Of a DNA stretch of 64,000 bases, positions 22,852-34,053 are shown piece after piece. The stretch comes from Stenogyne calaminthoides (lineage: Eukaryota; Streptophyta; Magnoliopsida; Lamiales; Lamiaceae): contig JBBCBC010000016.1 of NCBI GenBank assembly GCA_037126765.1, forward strand, positions 17,782,728-17,846,727. Direction: 5' to 3'. Made by a program: the position numbers and the translations under genes. The notes beneath the pieces are model-generated. The model worked only from the letters and a program-made list of their open reading frames with translations. It ran no database searches and had not been told where the DNA came from. The first letter of the stretch is position 1. Each line of letters opens with the position of its first letter.

Positions 22852-25800
22852 ATGGTTCTTGGAAAGAAAACAAAAAAAGGGTGTGGCCATTAGAGCGGAT
22901 TACATAGTCCATGTACAAGAGATCAAGCCATGGCCTCCATCACAATCCTTAACATCAGTTCAAACAGTTTTCCTTCAATGGGAGAACGGTTCGGACAATT
23001 CGGGGTCCTTATTCGCCGTTGCTGGAGTTTCCAACATCGCGTTCAAAGAACTCATTCATGCTCCCACTAACCCTGTATCAAAAAAACACGAGCGATAAGT
23101 TCCGTAAGAACCATTTGGAGTTCAGTTTGCTCGAGCCTCGTACGGACAAGGCTAAAGGGCGTCTCTTAGCAAAAACGTCGATAAATCTTGCGGATTATGG
23201 ACTCATTGAGGAAATGTTGCAAGTAAATGCTCCTCTTAGTTTGAAGAAGAGTTATAGCGATTCATTGGAGTCGTATTTGGCGATTACTCTGGAACTGGTT
23301 GAACGGGACGGCCCTAACTCATCGCCTAGTCTTGGATTTTCACAAGACGGAGACTCTGAAATGGCCTCGTTTACGGATGATGATACTTCTTCCCATTCAT
23401 CCAGGACTCTCGGATCAACAATGGCTTCGCCGTCTCTCAGTGACAAGGTTGGTATGCTAATTGCTCAATGCATTTTCTGTGTTCTAACACAATGTATTAT
23501 TTTAGGCTTGTAACTCTGGGGTTGCAAAAGAAGGATATTATGATTATGGGTATCTAAATTGAGGACAATATTATTTTCTGGCAAAGGTTTGCATTTTGTG
23601 TAATTTTTGAACAATATTCGTTGTTTCAATAAAAGATATTAATTTGATAGTAGTAGTTGTTTCATTAAAAAGTATAGTTTTCTAGGATTAGTTTTTTCAT
23701 TAAAAGATATTCGTTTGATAGTATTAGTTGTTTCATGAAAAGGTATTAGTTACTTTACTATAAAGTATTAGTTGCAAAATAGGTCTACAGTAAAACTGTT
23801 GTACATAAGACCAACTATTTTTTTTAAAATTTATGTAGGCCATGGCGCGAATTAGCCCACATTGGGTTATAAACGCACGTGATTCTTACGCGAGGCTGAA
23901 AACCGGGCTTTAATTCTTGTAAATTAAGGATAATACTTTTTAGTTTATGCAAATTTAGGCCAAATAGATCCAAATTAGCCCAATTTGACCTACATTTACA
24001 TAGACGAAAGAAAATTGTCTTTTATTTATAGGCTCATAAACATAATGTCCTTCTTTTACAACCCCAAAGTTATATGTCCAAAGTTACATCATAAATCGGT
24101 GAGTGAGTCTCATGTGCATTCAGGTGCACCGTGCACTCATAATGCATTTTAGAACCATGCAACTTGTTATACTGAAAGATGCAATTTATTATACTGAAAT
24201 AGTTGCACGGTTTAGTATAAACAAGTTGCACCTTTCAATATAACAAGTTGTATGGTTCTAAAATGCACTATGAGTGCACGTTGCACCTGGATGCATACAA
24301 GACTTAGCCTAAATCGGGCTTTAATCCCTACAAATTAAAGCACCTAGATCTTGTACAGAATGACAATTTTCACTGAAATGTACAGAATGGTTATGGGAAA
24401 GGTGGAGTTGATCCCATTCCCACAAGGAAGGTATGGCTTCCATCAAGTGATCCACCATCAGATACTTGGGACAAAATAAAGGACTACGTTTCGTCGTCCA
24501 AATTCAGCGAAAGAAGCATGTCGTACGCCATGAAGAACTCTGCTAGCCCCTTGTTCATATCGGCCCCAACTTCCATAAGTTTCCGAGATAGTAATGGTGT
24601 AAAGTCCAACTCCCTCGCGGAGTGGCGGTCTGGTAATAAATCTCAGTTAAGGCACATGAAGTCTATTCACATGCACAATCCAGTTCCAGGAGATAATTAC
24701 ATTGGTGGAACTGGAAAGCCACCAGACTTAGACATACCAAATGGGAATCAGAAGAGAGGTAAACTTGGTTCGTTAATCGAGAAAAAAGAAGCGAAAAGCG
24801 ATGTTTTTGATGGGAAGAATGAATGGAAAGTGAAGGCTGAGATGCTGGAGGAAGAATTGAGGGAAGTGGCCGCAATTGAGGTGGCGTTATATTCGGTAGT
24901 TCCCGAGCATTCGAGCTCCAAAAATAAGGTCCCTGCTCCAGCTCGTAGATTGTCTCGATTTTATACGACTGCGTGCAGGGCAGGATCTCAAGTTAAAAGA
25001 GCTAGTGCTGCAAAAGCTGCTGATTCTGGACTAGTTCTAGTTTCTAGAGCTTGTGGAAATGATGTTCCGAGGTAAGTATTACTTTATAGTATGACAACTA
25101 ATACCTTTGAGTGAAACAACTAATACTGGAAAACTAATACCTTTTAACGACACAACTAATACCTTTTAATGAAACAACTACTACTGGCAAACTAATACCT
25201 TTTAAAGACACAACTAATACCTTTTAACGAAACAGCTAATACTGTTAAAAGATACACACAGAATGCAAACAGTTGCATGATAAAGCTGGTTTAAGTTATT
25301 TGTTTTACAGGCTGAGCTTCTGGCTATCTAATGCGATAATATTGAGGTCCATCGTCACTCAGATTGCTGCAGAACTGCCACAATCGAATAGGAATATAGA
25401 TTCGCCCGAATCAGATGACTTGGAGGATGCACTGACGTTACTTATAGCGCTCGAAAGAGTTGAATCTTGGCTGTTTTCTCGAATCGTTGAGTCTGTATGG
25501 TGGTAGGTTGTTTGATACTTATGCATTTTCCATACTCGATTCGTATCAACTTAATTATTGCTTAAGTTGTTGTGGTTGCTGCAGTGTTTCACACCACATA
25601 TGCAACTGAGTGTTGTGAAAAGTGGTTACAGAGAGTCGTCTACTGAAAAGAAGAATGGAAAAAGAAACGGTTTGGGTAGTTACGAGCGGGGAAGTTTCTG
25701 TATAGAGCTATGGAAGAAAGCGTTCAAAGATGCGTGTGAGAGGCTGTGCCCCGTACGAGCGGAAGGACACGAATGTGGCTGCTTGTCTGCTCTGCTTTTT

Positions 25801-27596
25801 CTGGTATGTTTATACAATTATATTATACACATTTGTAACATTGGAAACATATTTGATGATTGATTGTGGGATATCAGGTAATGGAGCAGTTAGTTAATAG
25901 GCTCGACGTGGCGATGTTCAATGCTATTCTACGCGATTCTTCTGAAGATTTGCCGACCGATCCTGTTTCCGATCCCGTTGGTGATTCCAAAGTCCTTCCA
26001 GTTCCTCCTGCTAAATCCAGCTTTACTGCTGTTGCTCAATTGAAAAACATTGTAAGTATTAGTTGTTTAACCAAAAGGTATTAGTTATTTTACGAAAAAG
26101 TATTAGTTGTTTTTACTGAACAATATTAGTTGTTTATACTTGGATCTTGTGTTGTAGATTGGGAATTGGTCGAGATGGCTTTCCGATCTCTTCGGATTAG
26201 AAGACGGGGAAAATGTGGTTGCAGAGAACGGGACGAAATCTCCAAACTGTTTCAAGGCGTCCGTCTCCTCCATGCTTTGAGCGATCTCATGATGCTCCCG
26301 TTCGGAATGCTTGCTGATGCTTCCACCAGAAAGGAGGTTTGGCCGTTGTTTGGGCCAGCAATAATCAAGAGGGTTCTAAGAAATTTTGTTCCTGATATGT
26401 TCAGTCCCAAACCAATTCCATGTTACTTTATGCAAGCACTCAATGCAGAGGTAAATTGGTTTACTTAAATATACGGCAAATTCTTGTATACACCAGTTGC
26501 ACTGTGAAACTGGTGTGTACATATATTTGAACAATATTAGTTATTGGGATTAAGTTTTTTTGTAGTCCTGCAACTTTGCTTCGTTTTGTAGCACTGTAAG
26601 TTTTAAATTTTTTTGAAATTGATCATTTTCACATGCTACAACAGGTTAACAAGCAAGTAACCGTCACATATGTAATTATTTTTGTTCTTCAATTAAATTT
26701 TTAAGCGTCATTTGAACTTTTTTAATCCTAATAATCTTGGTCAGGTTTAAAAATAATTTGTATATTAAAAAGACAAAGCAAATTAGGTCAGTTTACTAGG
26801 TCTAAACTGACCGAAAAATAAAAAATAAATCAAAATACGCAGAAAACCACTCTTCCAACTTAAAAAAATTGCAAAAAAATCCCGACACAAAATTATTAGG
26901 ATTAAAAAAGTCTAGGCAGCATTTTTAAATTAAAAGAAAAAACAAAATAATTATATAGGTGACGGTTACCTGTTTGGTGACCTGCTACAATAGGTTAAAT
27001 GATTAATTTCAAATTTTTTAATAACTTACAAGATCAAAATTAAAAAGTCAAAATAATCAGGACCAATTTAAAAACGAAGCAAAGTTACAGGACTATAAAA
27101 AATTTAATCTCTTAATTATTTTCATTGAATAATATTAGTTATTTTCACTGAACAATATTAGTTGCTATCACTGAACAATATTAGTTGTTTTCACTAAAAA
27201 ATATTAGTTTTTCTATTGAACATTAGATAATTTGCAGTAACACAAAACTTGTGATTGGTCGTAACACAGGAAACGTCGGATGGTTGGGACGTCGACACGT
27301 TTCCATGCAGTGCAACGGCCGTAAAATATTCACCTCCTCCTGCAGCTTTGCTTACCTGTGTGGGAGAAGTTGGAAGCCAAGTGCTGGAGACTAGCAGATT
27401 ATCAACACCAAATAAATCCAGCACGAGTGATGATGAGTTAGACGAGGTGGACTCGCCTTTGACTCGGATCGTTCCTGATACGCACCAGACTTCTTCTGCT
27501 TTAGCAAAACTCAGCTTCATGCCGAAAGCCAAGGGCGGCAGAAACGCTGTCCGATTTCAGCTGCTTAGGGAGATATGGAGAGATGAACAATTGTAG
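22852..27596 (+). CDS. NT-C2 (EEIG1/EHBP1-type) plant protein, seven exons, four frame lesions
   Basis: Exons: 22852-23447, 24386-25071, 25311-25506, 25585-25803, 25878-26051, 26158-26450, 27270-27596; all introns GT-AG with matching phases. The N-terminus (VHVQEIKPWPPSQSL, VFLQWENG, LEFSLLEPRTDKAKGRLL) is the NT-C2 domain found in EEIG1/EHBP1 and plant relatives, thought to bind membranes or partners. The C-terminal half (FWLSNAIILRSIV, ERVESWLFSRIVESVWW, QLKNIIGNWSRWL, ALSDLMMLPFGMLAD, GGRNAVRFQLLREIW) matches uncharacterised plant proteins, some annotated as dilute-like. Lesions: an extra base in each of two A7 runs (22872-22878 and near 23081-23087), TAG for the expected Gln codon at 25504-25506, and a missing base near 26258. 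Exons are otherwise conserved, so this is either a recent pseudogene or assembly error. Confidence 0.85.
23600..23780. repeat. TATTAGTTGTTTCA minisatellite, intron 1
   Basis: Degenerate units of about 22-35 bp built on TATTAGTTGTTTCATTAAAA. The same unit fills parts of three other introns of this gene. Confidence 0.7.
24100..24309. mobile_element. Palindromic MITE in intron 1, 8-bp target duplication
   Basis: Two arms of about 75-90 bp are inverted copies: GTGCACTCATAATGCATTTT near the left end is answered by AAAATGCACTATGAGTGCAC near the right. Flanks share TAAATCGG (24092-24099 and 24310-24317). The 8-bp duplication suggests a hAT-mobilised element; termini are poorly conserved. No ORF. 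Confidence 0.75.
25090..25255. repeat. Inverted-orientation minisatellite, intron 2
   Basis: Six or so units of AACTAATACCTTTTAA(T/C)GAAAC, the reverse complement of the unit seen in introns 1, 5 and 6. Confidence 0.75.
26052..26145. repeat. TATTAGTTGTTT minisatellite, intron 5
   Basis: About four units of GTATTAGTTGTTT(N)ACNRAA occupy nearly the whole 106-bp intron. Confidence 0.7.
26546..27111. mobile_element. Mutator-type MITE with long inverted repeats, intron 6
   Basis: The 566-bp element is largely palindromic: the start GGGATTAAGTTTTTTTGTAG and the region TAGTCCTGCAACTTTGCTTC are answered by the reverse complement at the right end (GAAGCAAAGTTACAGGACTA). CCGTCAC and GTGACGG form part of the inner arms. 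Nine-bp flanks TTAGTTATT (26537-26545) and TTAATTATT (27112-27120) agree at 8 of 9. Long inverted repeats with a 9-bp duplication fit Mutator-like elements, but the flanks are also minisatellite, so the duplication may be partly chance. Confidence 0.7.
27112..27225. repeat. AATATTAGTTGTTTTCACTG minisatellite, intron 6
   Basis: Five units of about 24 bp, interrupted on the left by the MITE at 26546-27111 (one more unit is at 26531-26545). Confidence 0.75.
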
Positions 27597-28447
27597 CTAC
27601 ACTCTATTGCGCGCAGTAGTAGTTTGCATACTATTTTGTATTATTGTTTTTATTACTATACAAAATAACTACTTTGCATTGCAGTTGGTTAGGTAAGTAA
27701 AAATTTTGATATTGAATTTCTGTATTAAAATTCTATTATCTATAATTGCTAAAGAAAGAAATTATCTAGGCTCAATTTCACCATTAAGGATAGACATATG
27801 AAGTTAGAAAGGTACGCATCGCAAAGTTTGTATGGGTTCTAGATATGTTTCTTTGTTGTGGCACACTTGCGTAAGACAGGAGTGTAATTTGGGTATTGTC
27901 GTTTCAATATTTTGGGAGGGATAGATGTTAATTGTGTTAAGTTGTACTCTATCTCATGCATGAGACCGTCTCATACGAGTTTTTGTCTTCTTTGTTTGTT
28001 GTTTCGAGAACTTAAGTATTTGGGTGCCCTTGTTGGCATCCTTTGCGAGTAATATACATGTTGAAGAACGGATGCTTACAAATTAAATATAAGCAAAATT
28101 TTAATTGTATAAATTAGAAAGACAAACTCTTATATGAAATATTTCACGGATTCAAGATTCATGAAATATAACCTACGGGTCAAAATGAAAAGCAAATAAT
28201 CACAGAGCAAAAAATTTGGATCCTATGCGAGTCGAATCGAGTCAAACAATTTTTTTAATAAAATCTGCACAATGGTGAAATAGCAAAACTCGCTCCGAGG
28301 TCTGTATTATACAGTACAGTCAAACATGTGTTACTCTAATTACATGTATGTGTTACTTTAAGGAAAAATAACACATGCTTGTTTTCAAGTACGCATATTT
28401 TCTATAAGATATTGAAAATTGTGTTATTATACACAAACAAATGTGTT
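27597..28447. other. 3' flank of the NT-C2 gene and start of a TIR-like region
   Basis: No coding region. From about 28130 the sequence carries GTGTTAC/GTAACAC words and AGCAAAACTCGCTC, which are answered in inverted form at about 49300-49400 (GAGCGAGTTTTCGT). This suggests that an older terminal-inverted-repeat element was split first by the LINE (28448-29767) and then by element 2. The outer borders are not resolved. Confidence 0.4.
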
Positions 28448-28471
28448 TTTTTTTGAGAGCTCTACAGGAAT

Positions 28472-29236
28472 TTAGAGTAAAAGATTAAGAGTTGTAGACA
28501 TCAGGTGTCTAGGGATCCCATCGCCGATCCAATCTTGAGGGTCGGGAGAGTTGCAGGCGGCTTTAGCCAAATTGTGCGCCATAGTGTTGTTGGCCCGCGG
28601 ACAGTACCAGACTCCTTTCACTGAGGTGTCTGTGGTAAGATTACACACTTTGCACACTAGATATTCTTCTACTCCGAGATAGGTTTTTTCTGTTCGGATT
28701 GCGTTGATAGCATTAATACTGTCTGAGTAGATTCTTGCAGCCGCATTTGTATGCCTGTTCCAAAAAGCCCATCCATGTAAGACTGCCTGGATTTCTGCCG
28801 CCTGTATTTTCCCAAGTGGGTTAATTTTGCGAAATCCTGCTACGTACAGTTTCCCTCCCGGGTGAAAGACCGCGTATCCAGTGGCATAGTTCACCTTGCT
28901 TTGGTCGAAAGCTGCGTCGACAAAGATTGAGAAAGCCGGTAGCGGATCTTTTTCCGAATTATATCTGAAGATTGAGGTGAGCGGCACCTGTTTGTCAATC
29001 AATTTTTCTCTGGCCATAATGTAAGATGCCAAGAATGTGTCGGTCCAAGTAGCTGTGATGTTTTTTGGACGATCATGCTTATTGGTCTTGCCTGCATGGG
29101 TGAGGTTGCATCTCTCTTTCCAGACTCCCCACATCTTCATTGCGCATCTTTCTAGTGATTCTCTGTCCATTTTTTCGGCAAGCAATTGAAACAAGTTTTC
29201 TGTTGGCAGCCTTCCAAGAGCTTTTATTGTCTTCAA
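28472..29236 (-). pseudogene. LINE RNase H domain (RVT_3 type)
   Basis: Open frame of 254 residues with the plant LINE RNase H fold: FVDAAFDQSKVNYATGYAVF (first Asp), GKIQAAEIQAVLHGWAFW (Glu), ARIYSDSINAINAIR (second Asp) and the C-terminal PRANNTMAHNLAKAA. The catalytic D-E-D set is present. The open frame begins with a residual linker after zf-RVT. It cannot work alone, as reverse transcriptase is missing. Confidence 0.88.
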
Positions 29237-29239
29237 CCA

Positions 29240-29745
29240 TTACGTGCCTTTCCAAGATTCTTTGACCACCTGGCATAAGAAAATATTGTGGTTAGTATTA
29301 GCCCAGTGATAGCCATAAAGCACGCACCTGGAGTAGCATGGCACGTGGTGTAGTCGTAGGTTGGCTTCCGTAGCTATTGTGTCATGAGCCACTTTCCACA
29401 GGAAGATTTTCACTTTAGGAGGTATGCGGAGTTTCCAGATCGTAGTCCAAATGGTTTGAGTGAAGCTGGAGGGACCGGCTTTTTCCTTATTAATGTTAGA
29501 TCGTTTGCCCAAGATGCTTCAATAAGCCGATTTGACCGAAAAATCGCCACTGTTCTCGAGCTTCCAATGTCGCTCATCCTTCCCCTATCTTGACAAATAG
29601 GTGTTCTTTTAATAGCCTCCACTTCGTAGGGTAGAAACAGATCACTAAATTTTGGGGTATCCCACGTTCCAGCGTTAAGGATAAGGTCTTTCACCCAGAC
29701 ATTGCTCTCGTAGGCTACGCAGGATGAGATTTTCCCGTTGTGCAA
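29240..29745 (-). pseudogene. LINE zf-RVT fragment
   Basis: Two overlapping frames (29745-29410 and 29512-29240) give the pre-RNase H region: VKDLILNAGTWDTPKF, then WKLRIPPKVKIFLWKVAHDT and the Cys/His-poor remnant of the zinc-binding reverse transcriptase domain. A frameshift lies near 29430-29500. It continues into the RNase H frame at 29236. Confidence 0.8.
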
Positions 29746-30139
29746 ATCCGTAATCCAAGCATGACAGACAAATGTGTTACTATAAAGAGAAATGTGTGTT
29801 ACAGTATGAACAAAACAACACTCCCTCTGTTTTCATTCGCTTCCACATCTATATTTTTATCTGCTTCTCATTTTGACTTGTGACCAACTGTGTTGGTCCC
29901 GGTGCTAACGAGTCTTACACGTGTATGGGGGGGTGTTGGGAAATGAATTTAATAAAGAAGATTTTGATTAGATCCCAAAACCCCTGAGTATGACATGTTC
30001 AGGATAATCTTGATAGATGAGTCAGGATTCAGTTTTAGAGTGTTCAGGATGTTATCTGCACAATGTATAGTCGGCAGATATAGATCAGGATAGACTCTGA
30101 AGATTCTGAAGACTCAGTAAGTTTCTGAAGAAACTGAAG

Positions 30140-31699
30140 TGTTGGGAAATTTATAGTTTTGATAAAAGTTCCAGAAACACATGTAATAGGACCAGTCAGA
30201 CCTGTTAGCTGACTGATGTTTATATTACAGATTATAGAATACCAGTTGATAATTACTGTATAGAACAACTGATGTAATAGATAGGTCACATATTGAGGGG
30301 GAACCTCAATATGTATAAGTCAGATCTGAAAATCCAAAGAACAACTGATATTCGACAGGCCAGAATGCTAGAGAAGAACAGAAGATCAGATCGATCTGAT
30401 CTAGTCAGATATCTCAGCTGAAGTCATAAAGCTCAAACTCAGAATACTTGAAGATCAGATGACTTCCAGAAGATCAGACCAGAAGACCTACATCAGCCGA
30501 GTCTGCTAGTTGAAGCTAAGTCAACCGGCACCAGAAGACTCCATCAGGTAGACTGATCAGTTCTGACTGATCAGGTCAGCTCACCAGGTGAAAACTGATG
30601 TTTCACCTAATCATACGTCTATGATCTGGACAAGAAGAATGTCAACATTAGTTGGAAGAACAACACTGAAAAGTGCGTCTGTTCAACCAATAAGAACAAG
30701 ACACGTATGATCGGAGTTGACAAGTAAGGGATTCGATGCTGCTCTCTCTAACGGCTATAAAATACAAGTTCACGCTTTCGGCCATGCCGTTCCTGAAGCA
30801 CGTCACATCAATCCTGCAAACCTACCTAATATAGCTTGAAATTCAAATTGCTCTCCAACGGCTCTTTGATTTCAAGGTCTATAAATATGGGATCACACTT
30901 CAGAGTGAAGACACGGAAACACTAAACAATCAAGAAGCTAAAGCAATTATCAGATTTCCGCACGAAGAACACGATCAAGAAGATTATTTTATTAAGTGTT
31001 CATCCCATAAGTTCTTAGCATAGAAATCTTTTCATCTAGCTGATAGGCTACCTTAAACACTAGAAAAGATTTCATAGTTGGAACCAAAACAATCTTATCC
31101 AAACCCAAGTTAGGTTAAGTTGTTTAGCAAGATTTCAGACTAGGGTTTCTAGTTACGATTTTACGGGATCGGTTGAGTGAGAACTCCTTAAATATCCGCC
31201 GGATTGTCTTGTATTGAACTAACACATAAAACTAAGTTCGATTGGTTAAGTTGGTGCCCCAGTGATAGGGAAGAGTGGGCGTAGGGGCTGGTTTGTCCGA
31301 ACCACTATAAATCTTGTGTGCCTTTACCGCTTTGATTAACTGTCTACACATTTGCACACAACCTTTAAAGCGCATACATATTCTAAGTTGAGATCAGCTA
31401 GCACCAAGCTTCTGATCTGATCAAGCTTGACACTTGATCAAACCGTTAAAACACTAACTTTGGAATCGATTTATAAAAACCGGTTTTTCACGGGTAAAAC
31501 TTAAGCTTCCGCGACACATCGTTAAACCGATATTACTCGAACTAATCTGCCTTGAGCGATTAGTAAGTTGGTTATCACCCAAACCGATTCACTCAAGACT
31601 GATCAAAGCTAACGCCTCACACCGACCAGACAAAAGTTTTCGTAAGTCTATTCACCCCTCCTCTAGACTTCGCCTCACTAAACCTGCTCGACGACTACA
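30140..31699 (+). mobile_element. Solo LTR inside the nested 5' LTR
   Basis: The insert starts TGTTGGGAAATTTATAG and ends GACGACTACA, with TGAAG on both sides (30135-30139 and 31700-31704). TATAAATA is at 30880-30887. I see no primer site, polypurine tract or coding region, so it is a solo LTR of another family, left by LTR-LTR recombination. The terminal CCTCTAGACTTCGCC style ending is usual for plant copia LTRs. Length 1,560 bp. Confidence 0.85.
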
Positions 31700-32101
31700 T
31701 GAAGTTTCAAAGATGAAACCGGTTTCAAGGTTCAAGATGAAATCGAGAAATCAAGACTCAAGATGAAATCGAGAATCAAGACTCAAAGATGAAACCGAGA
31801 ATCAAGACTCAAGCAGAAATCGAATCAAGACTCGTGATGAAGACTCAGTATATCAATCAGTATATCTCTGAAGACTCAGAAGACACTGAAGACTCAGAAG
31901 ATTGAAGATACTTAAGACTGAAGACAAAGGATATCAAGGCACAAAGAATTATCAAGACTTCGTAATGTATCAATGCTCAAGATAGCCCAATGTTCCGGGT
32001 TAAGAAACCGAGGAATATAGCCATGGAATACAAACCGACGTGGACCAATGAGAAGAAGACAACCAGCCTGAAAAAGCTGCAGAACTTACAAAGAATAGTA
32101 T

Positions 32102-32154
32102 GGATTTGAATGTGATTCTCTCCAACGTTAACATTCAAATCCACACTATAAATA
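32102..32154 (+). promoter_or_regulatory. LTR promoter: 12-bp inverted repeat plus TATA box
   Basis: GGATTTGAATGT (32102-32113) and ACATTCAAATCC (32131-32142) are perfect inverted repeats with a 17-bp loop. They end 4 bp before TATAAATA (32147-32154). The same arrangement stands at 34619-34672 and 63720-63772, each with one arm mismatch. Confidence 0.55.
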
Positions 32155-32897
32155 CAAGTTCTTCCTACATTATTACGTGTGGAAGTGCGGAGAAGATAGC
32201 AAACGATGCTACAGAGCTAAGAGAACATATACTCAAGCTTTTCCACCATAGAACACAAGTGTGTAGATATACAAATATATTCAAAGAGTGTTCTAGAACC
32301 CAATCTAAGCAACCCACGATGTATCCTATGCTTAGAGAGATTTTCCCAACCTTAGCATTGAGGCTAAACAAATGTAAGGGAAAATCTCACCATAGTTGGA
32401 GACAACACCAAACCCAAACCCCATTCTCGTAAGAGATAACTAGTGGTGAAGTGAGGTAGTTGTTAGGCAATCTCGAGAGAGGGTGATAAGTCCCGTTGGA
32501 GTGTGAACTCGTTAAACATCTAGAGGGTGATAAGTCCAGTTTGAGTAAGTAAACTAAAGAGGTAGTCAGAAAGCTCAAAGTAGAAGAAGTGAGTAAACTA
32601 TCTTGGATAGTCAGAAAGCTTATAGGCAATCCCGTGGAGGGTGATAAGTCCCGTTTGAAGGAATTTCCCTAGGAACAGGGAGAGTGGATGTAGGAGCTTG
32701 AGTCTCCGAACCACTATACATTGTTGTGTTCTTTACTGCTTTATGTTCTTATCTTGTCATATGCATTCGATCATAAGCAAAACACAACACATGAGCTTAA
32801 AAGAGAAAAATCTGGAATCACCATTCCTTCACCCCTGTTTTTATATGCATTTCATGATTATTCCATATTTCATGAGTTTTCCACCGGGCCTATCAAT

Positions 32898-32912
32898 TGG
32901 TATCAGAGCAGG
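32898..32912 (+). other. Primer binding site of the nested element
   Basis: TGGTATCAGAGCAGG lies two bases after the 5' LTR end and matches the initiator-Met tRNA site used by plant copia elements. Confidence 0.9.
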
Positions 32913-34053
32913 AGTTCAAAAGGTTCACTAATTTAAGAGTGACCACCTGAACTGATCTTTTTAAAGGAAAACCCGTTTCTTTAAAAAATGCATATACTTT
33001 AATGTTTTGACGTCCTTGTTGGGATATTTTAGTTTTGATGAACTATGCCAAAACATTATCAACTTGTGTTATTCAAGATAATTTACAGATAACAAGTTGA
33101 GGGGGAACGAAAGAACAAATTGAGGGGGAACTCACAGAATTAGAAGTAGATGATCGAGATCAGACGAAGCTGCTGACGAGACTGATCAAGATCAGATGAG
33201 TTAGATGAGTTCGGAGTCAACTGATGAGCTGTACAAAATTAGAAGTAAAGAAAAGCTAAAGCCAAAGAAATCGTCGAGAAAGGTTGCAAATCGGTTGAGC
33301 AAAAGAGACTGATCAAGATCAGACGTGATCGAGATTAGATATGATGATGAGCAGATGAGACTAATCGAGATCAGACGTGATCGAGATCAGATATGATAAC
33401 CTGATATGATGTACTTACCAGATGCTATCCTGATATGTTGATCTGAAGATGTGTTGATCTGATCACCGAAATGATCGATCGATCAAAAGAAGAAATCGAG
33501 ATAGCTTTGGTAAAAGTGATCTGAGATTCAGTAAAGAAAACTGATCTAAGACTCAGTAAGTAAAAGTGATCTGAGAGTCAGAATGTCTCGAAGTCGAAGA
33601 AACCAACTCGGTCGGCTGAGTGTCGATGAGGGCTGATCGATAAGGTCCATTGAATCAAGAAACCCGAGACTCGATATGTCACGAAAAACAATCAAACTCG
33701 GATAGACTGAAGAGCTAGAGTCAAGATTGTTTGAAGATCAAGACCAAGACCAAGACTCTTGTAATTCTTTATGTTTTTGTCTTTACTTTTGATAAGTTCA
33801 TTGTAATCTGTAACTGATATCATACAATCAATGAAACTTTATCTTTATGCTCAAAGATAATACCTCATTATCTTTTTACATGTCTTTATATTTGATATGC
33901 CTTATGATGTGTTGTGAAATTGTTGGGAGATTTATTGTGAAATTGTTGAGAGATTTGTCATTCTTGTATTGTAATAGGAAAAACTGAAACCTGAGTATAG
34001 GTTAAGTGTTTTTGTAACAAGATTGTTTTGACATCATCAAAAAAGGGGGAAAT
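32913..34053 (+). other. Internal region of the nested element (no gag-pol)
   Basis: Noncoding. From 33017 (TGTTGGGATATTTTAG) to about 33760 it matches the LTR start at 62839-63560. From about 33770 it matches the 3' spacer of elements 1 and 2 in sense orientation, ending in ATCATCAAAAAAGGGGG (about 34033-34049), the polypurine tract. The region is a mosaic of pieces from two related families. Confidence 0.75.

Larger units (their letters stand above)
28448..29767 (-). mobile_element. 5'-truncated LINE insertion
   Basis: Minus-strand insert of 1,320 bp bounded by ACAAATGTGTT direct repeats (28437-28447 and 29768-29778). A T run at 28446-28454 is the poly(A) tail on the minus strand. It encodes only the C-terminal end of a plant L1-type ORF2. 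Target duplication, tail and 5' truncation are the hallmarks of target-primed reverse transcription. Confidence 0.9.
29934..32895 (+). repeat. 5' LTR of the nested element
   Basis: The length is 2,962 bp including the 1,560-bp solo LTR at 30140-31699. Without it and one target-site copy the LTR is about 1,397 bp, matching the 1,373-bp 3' LTR. TATAAATA is at 32147-32154. Confidence 0.9.

Noticed and set aside
32100..32432. 110-residue frame conserved at 32100 and 34618
   Set aside because: Conservation comes from the two LTRs of one element; it begins at the promoter hairpin and has no protein-like features.
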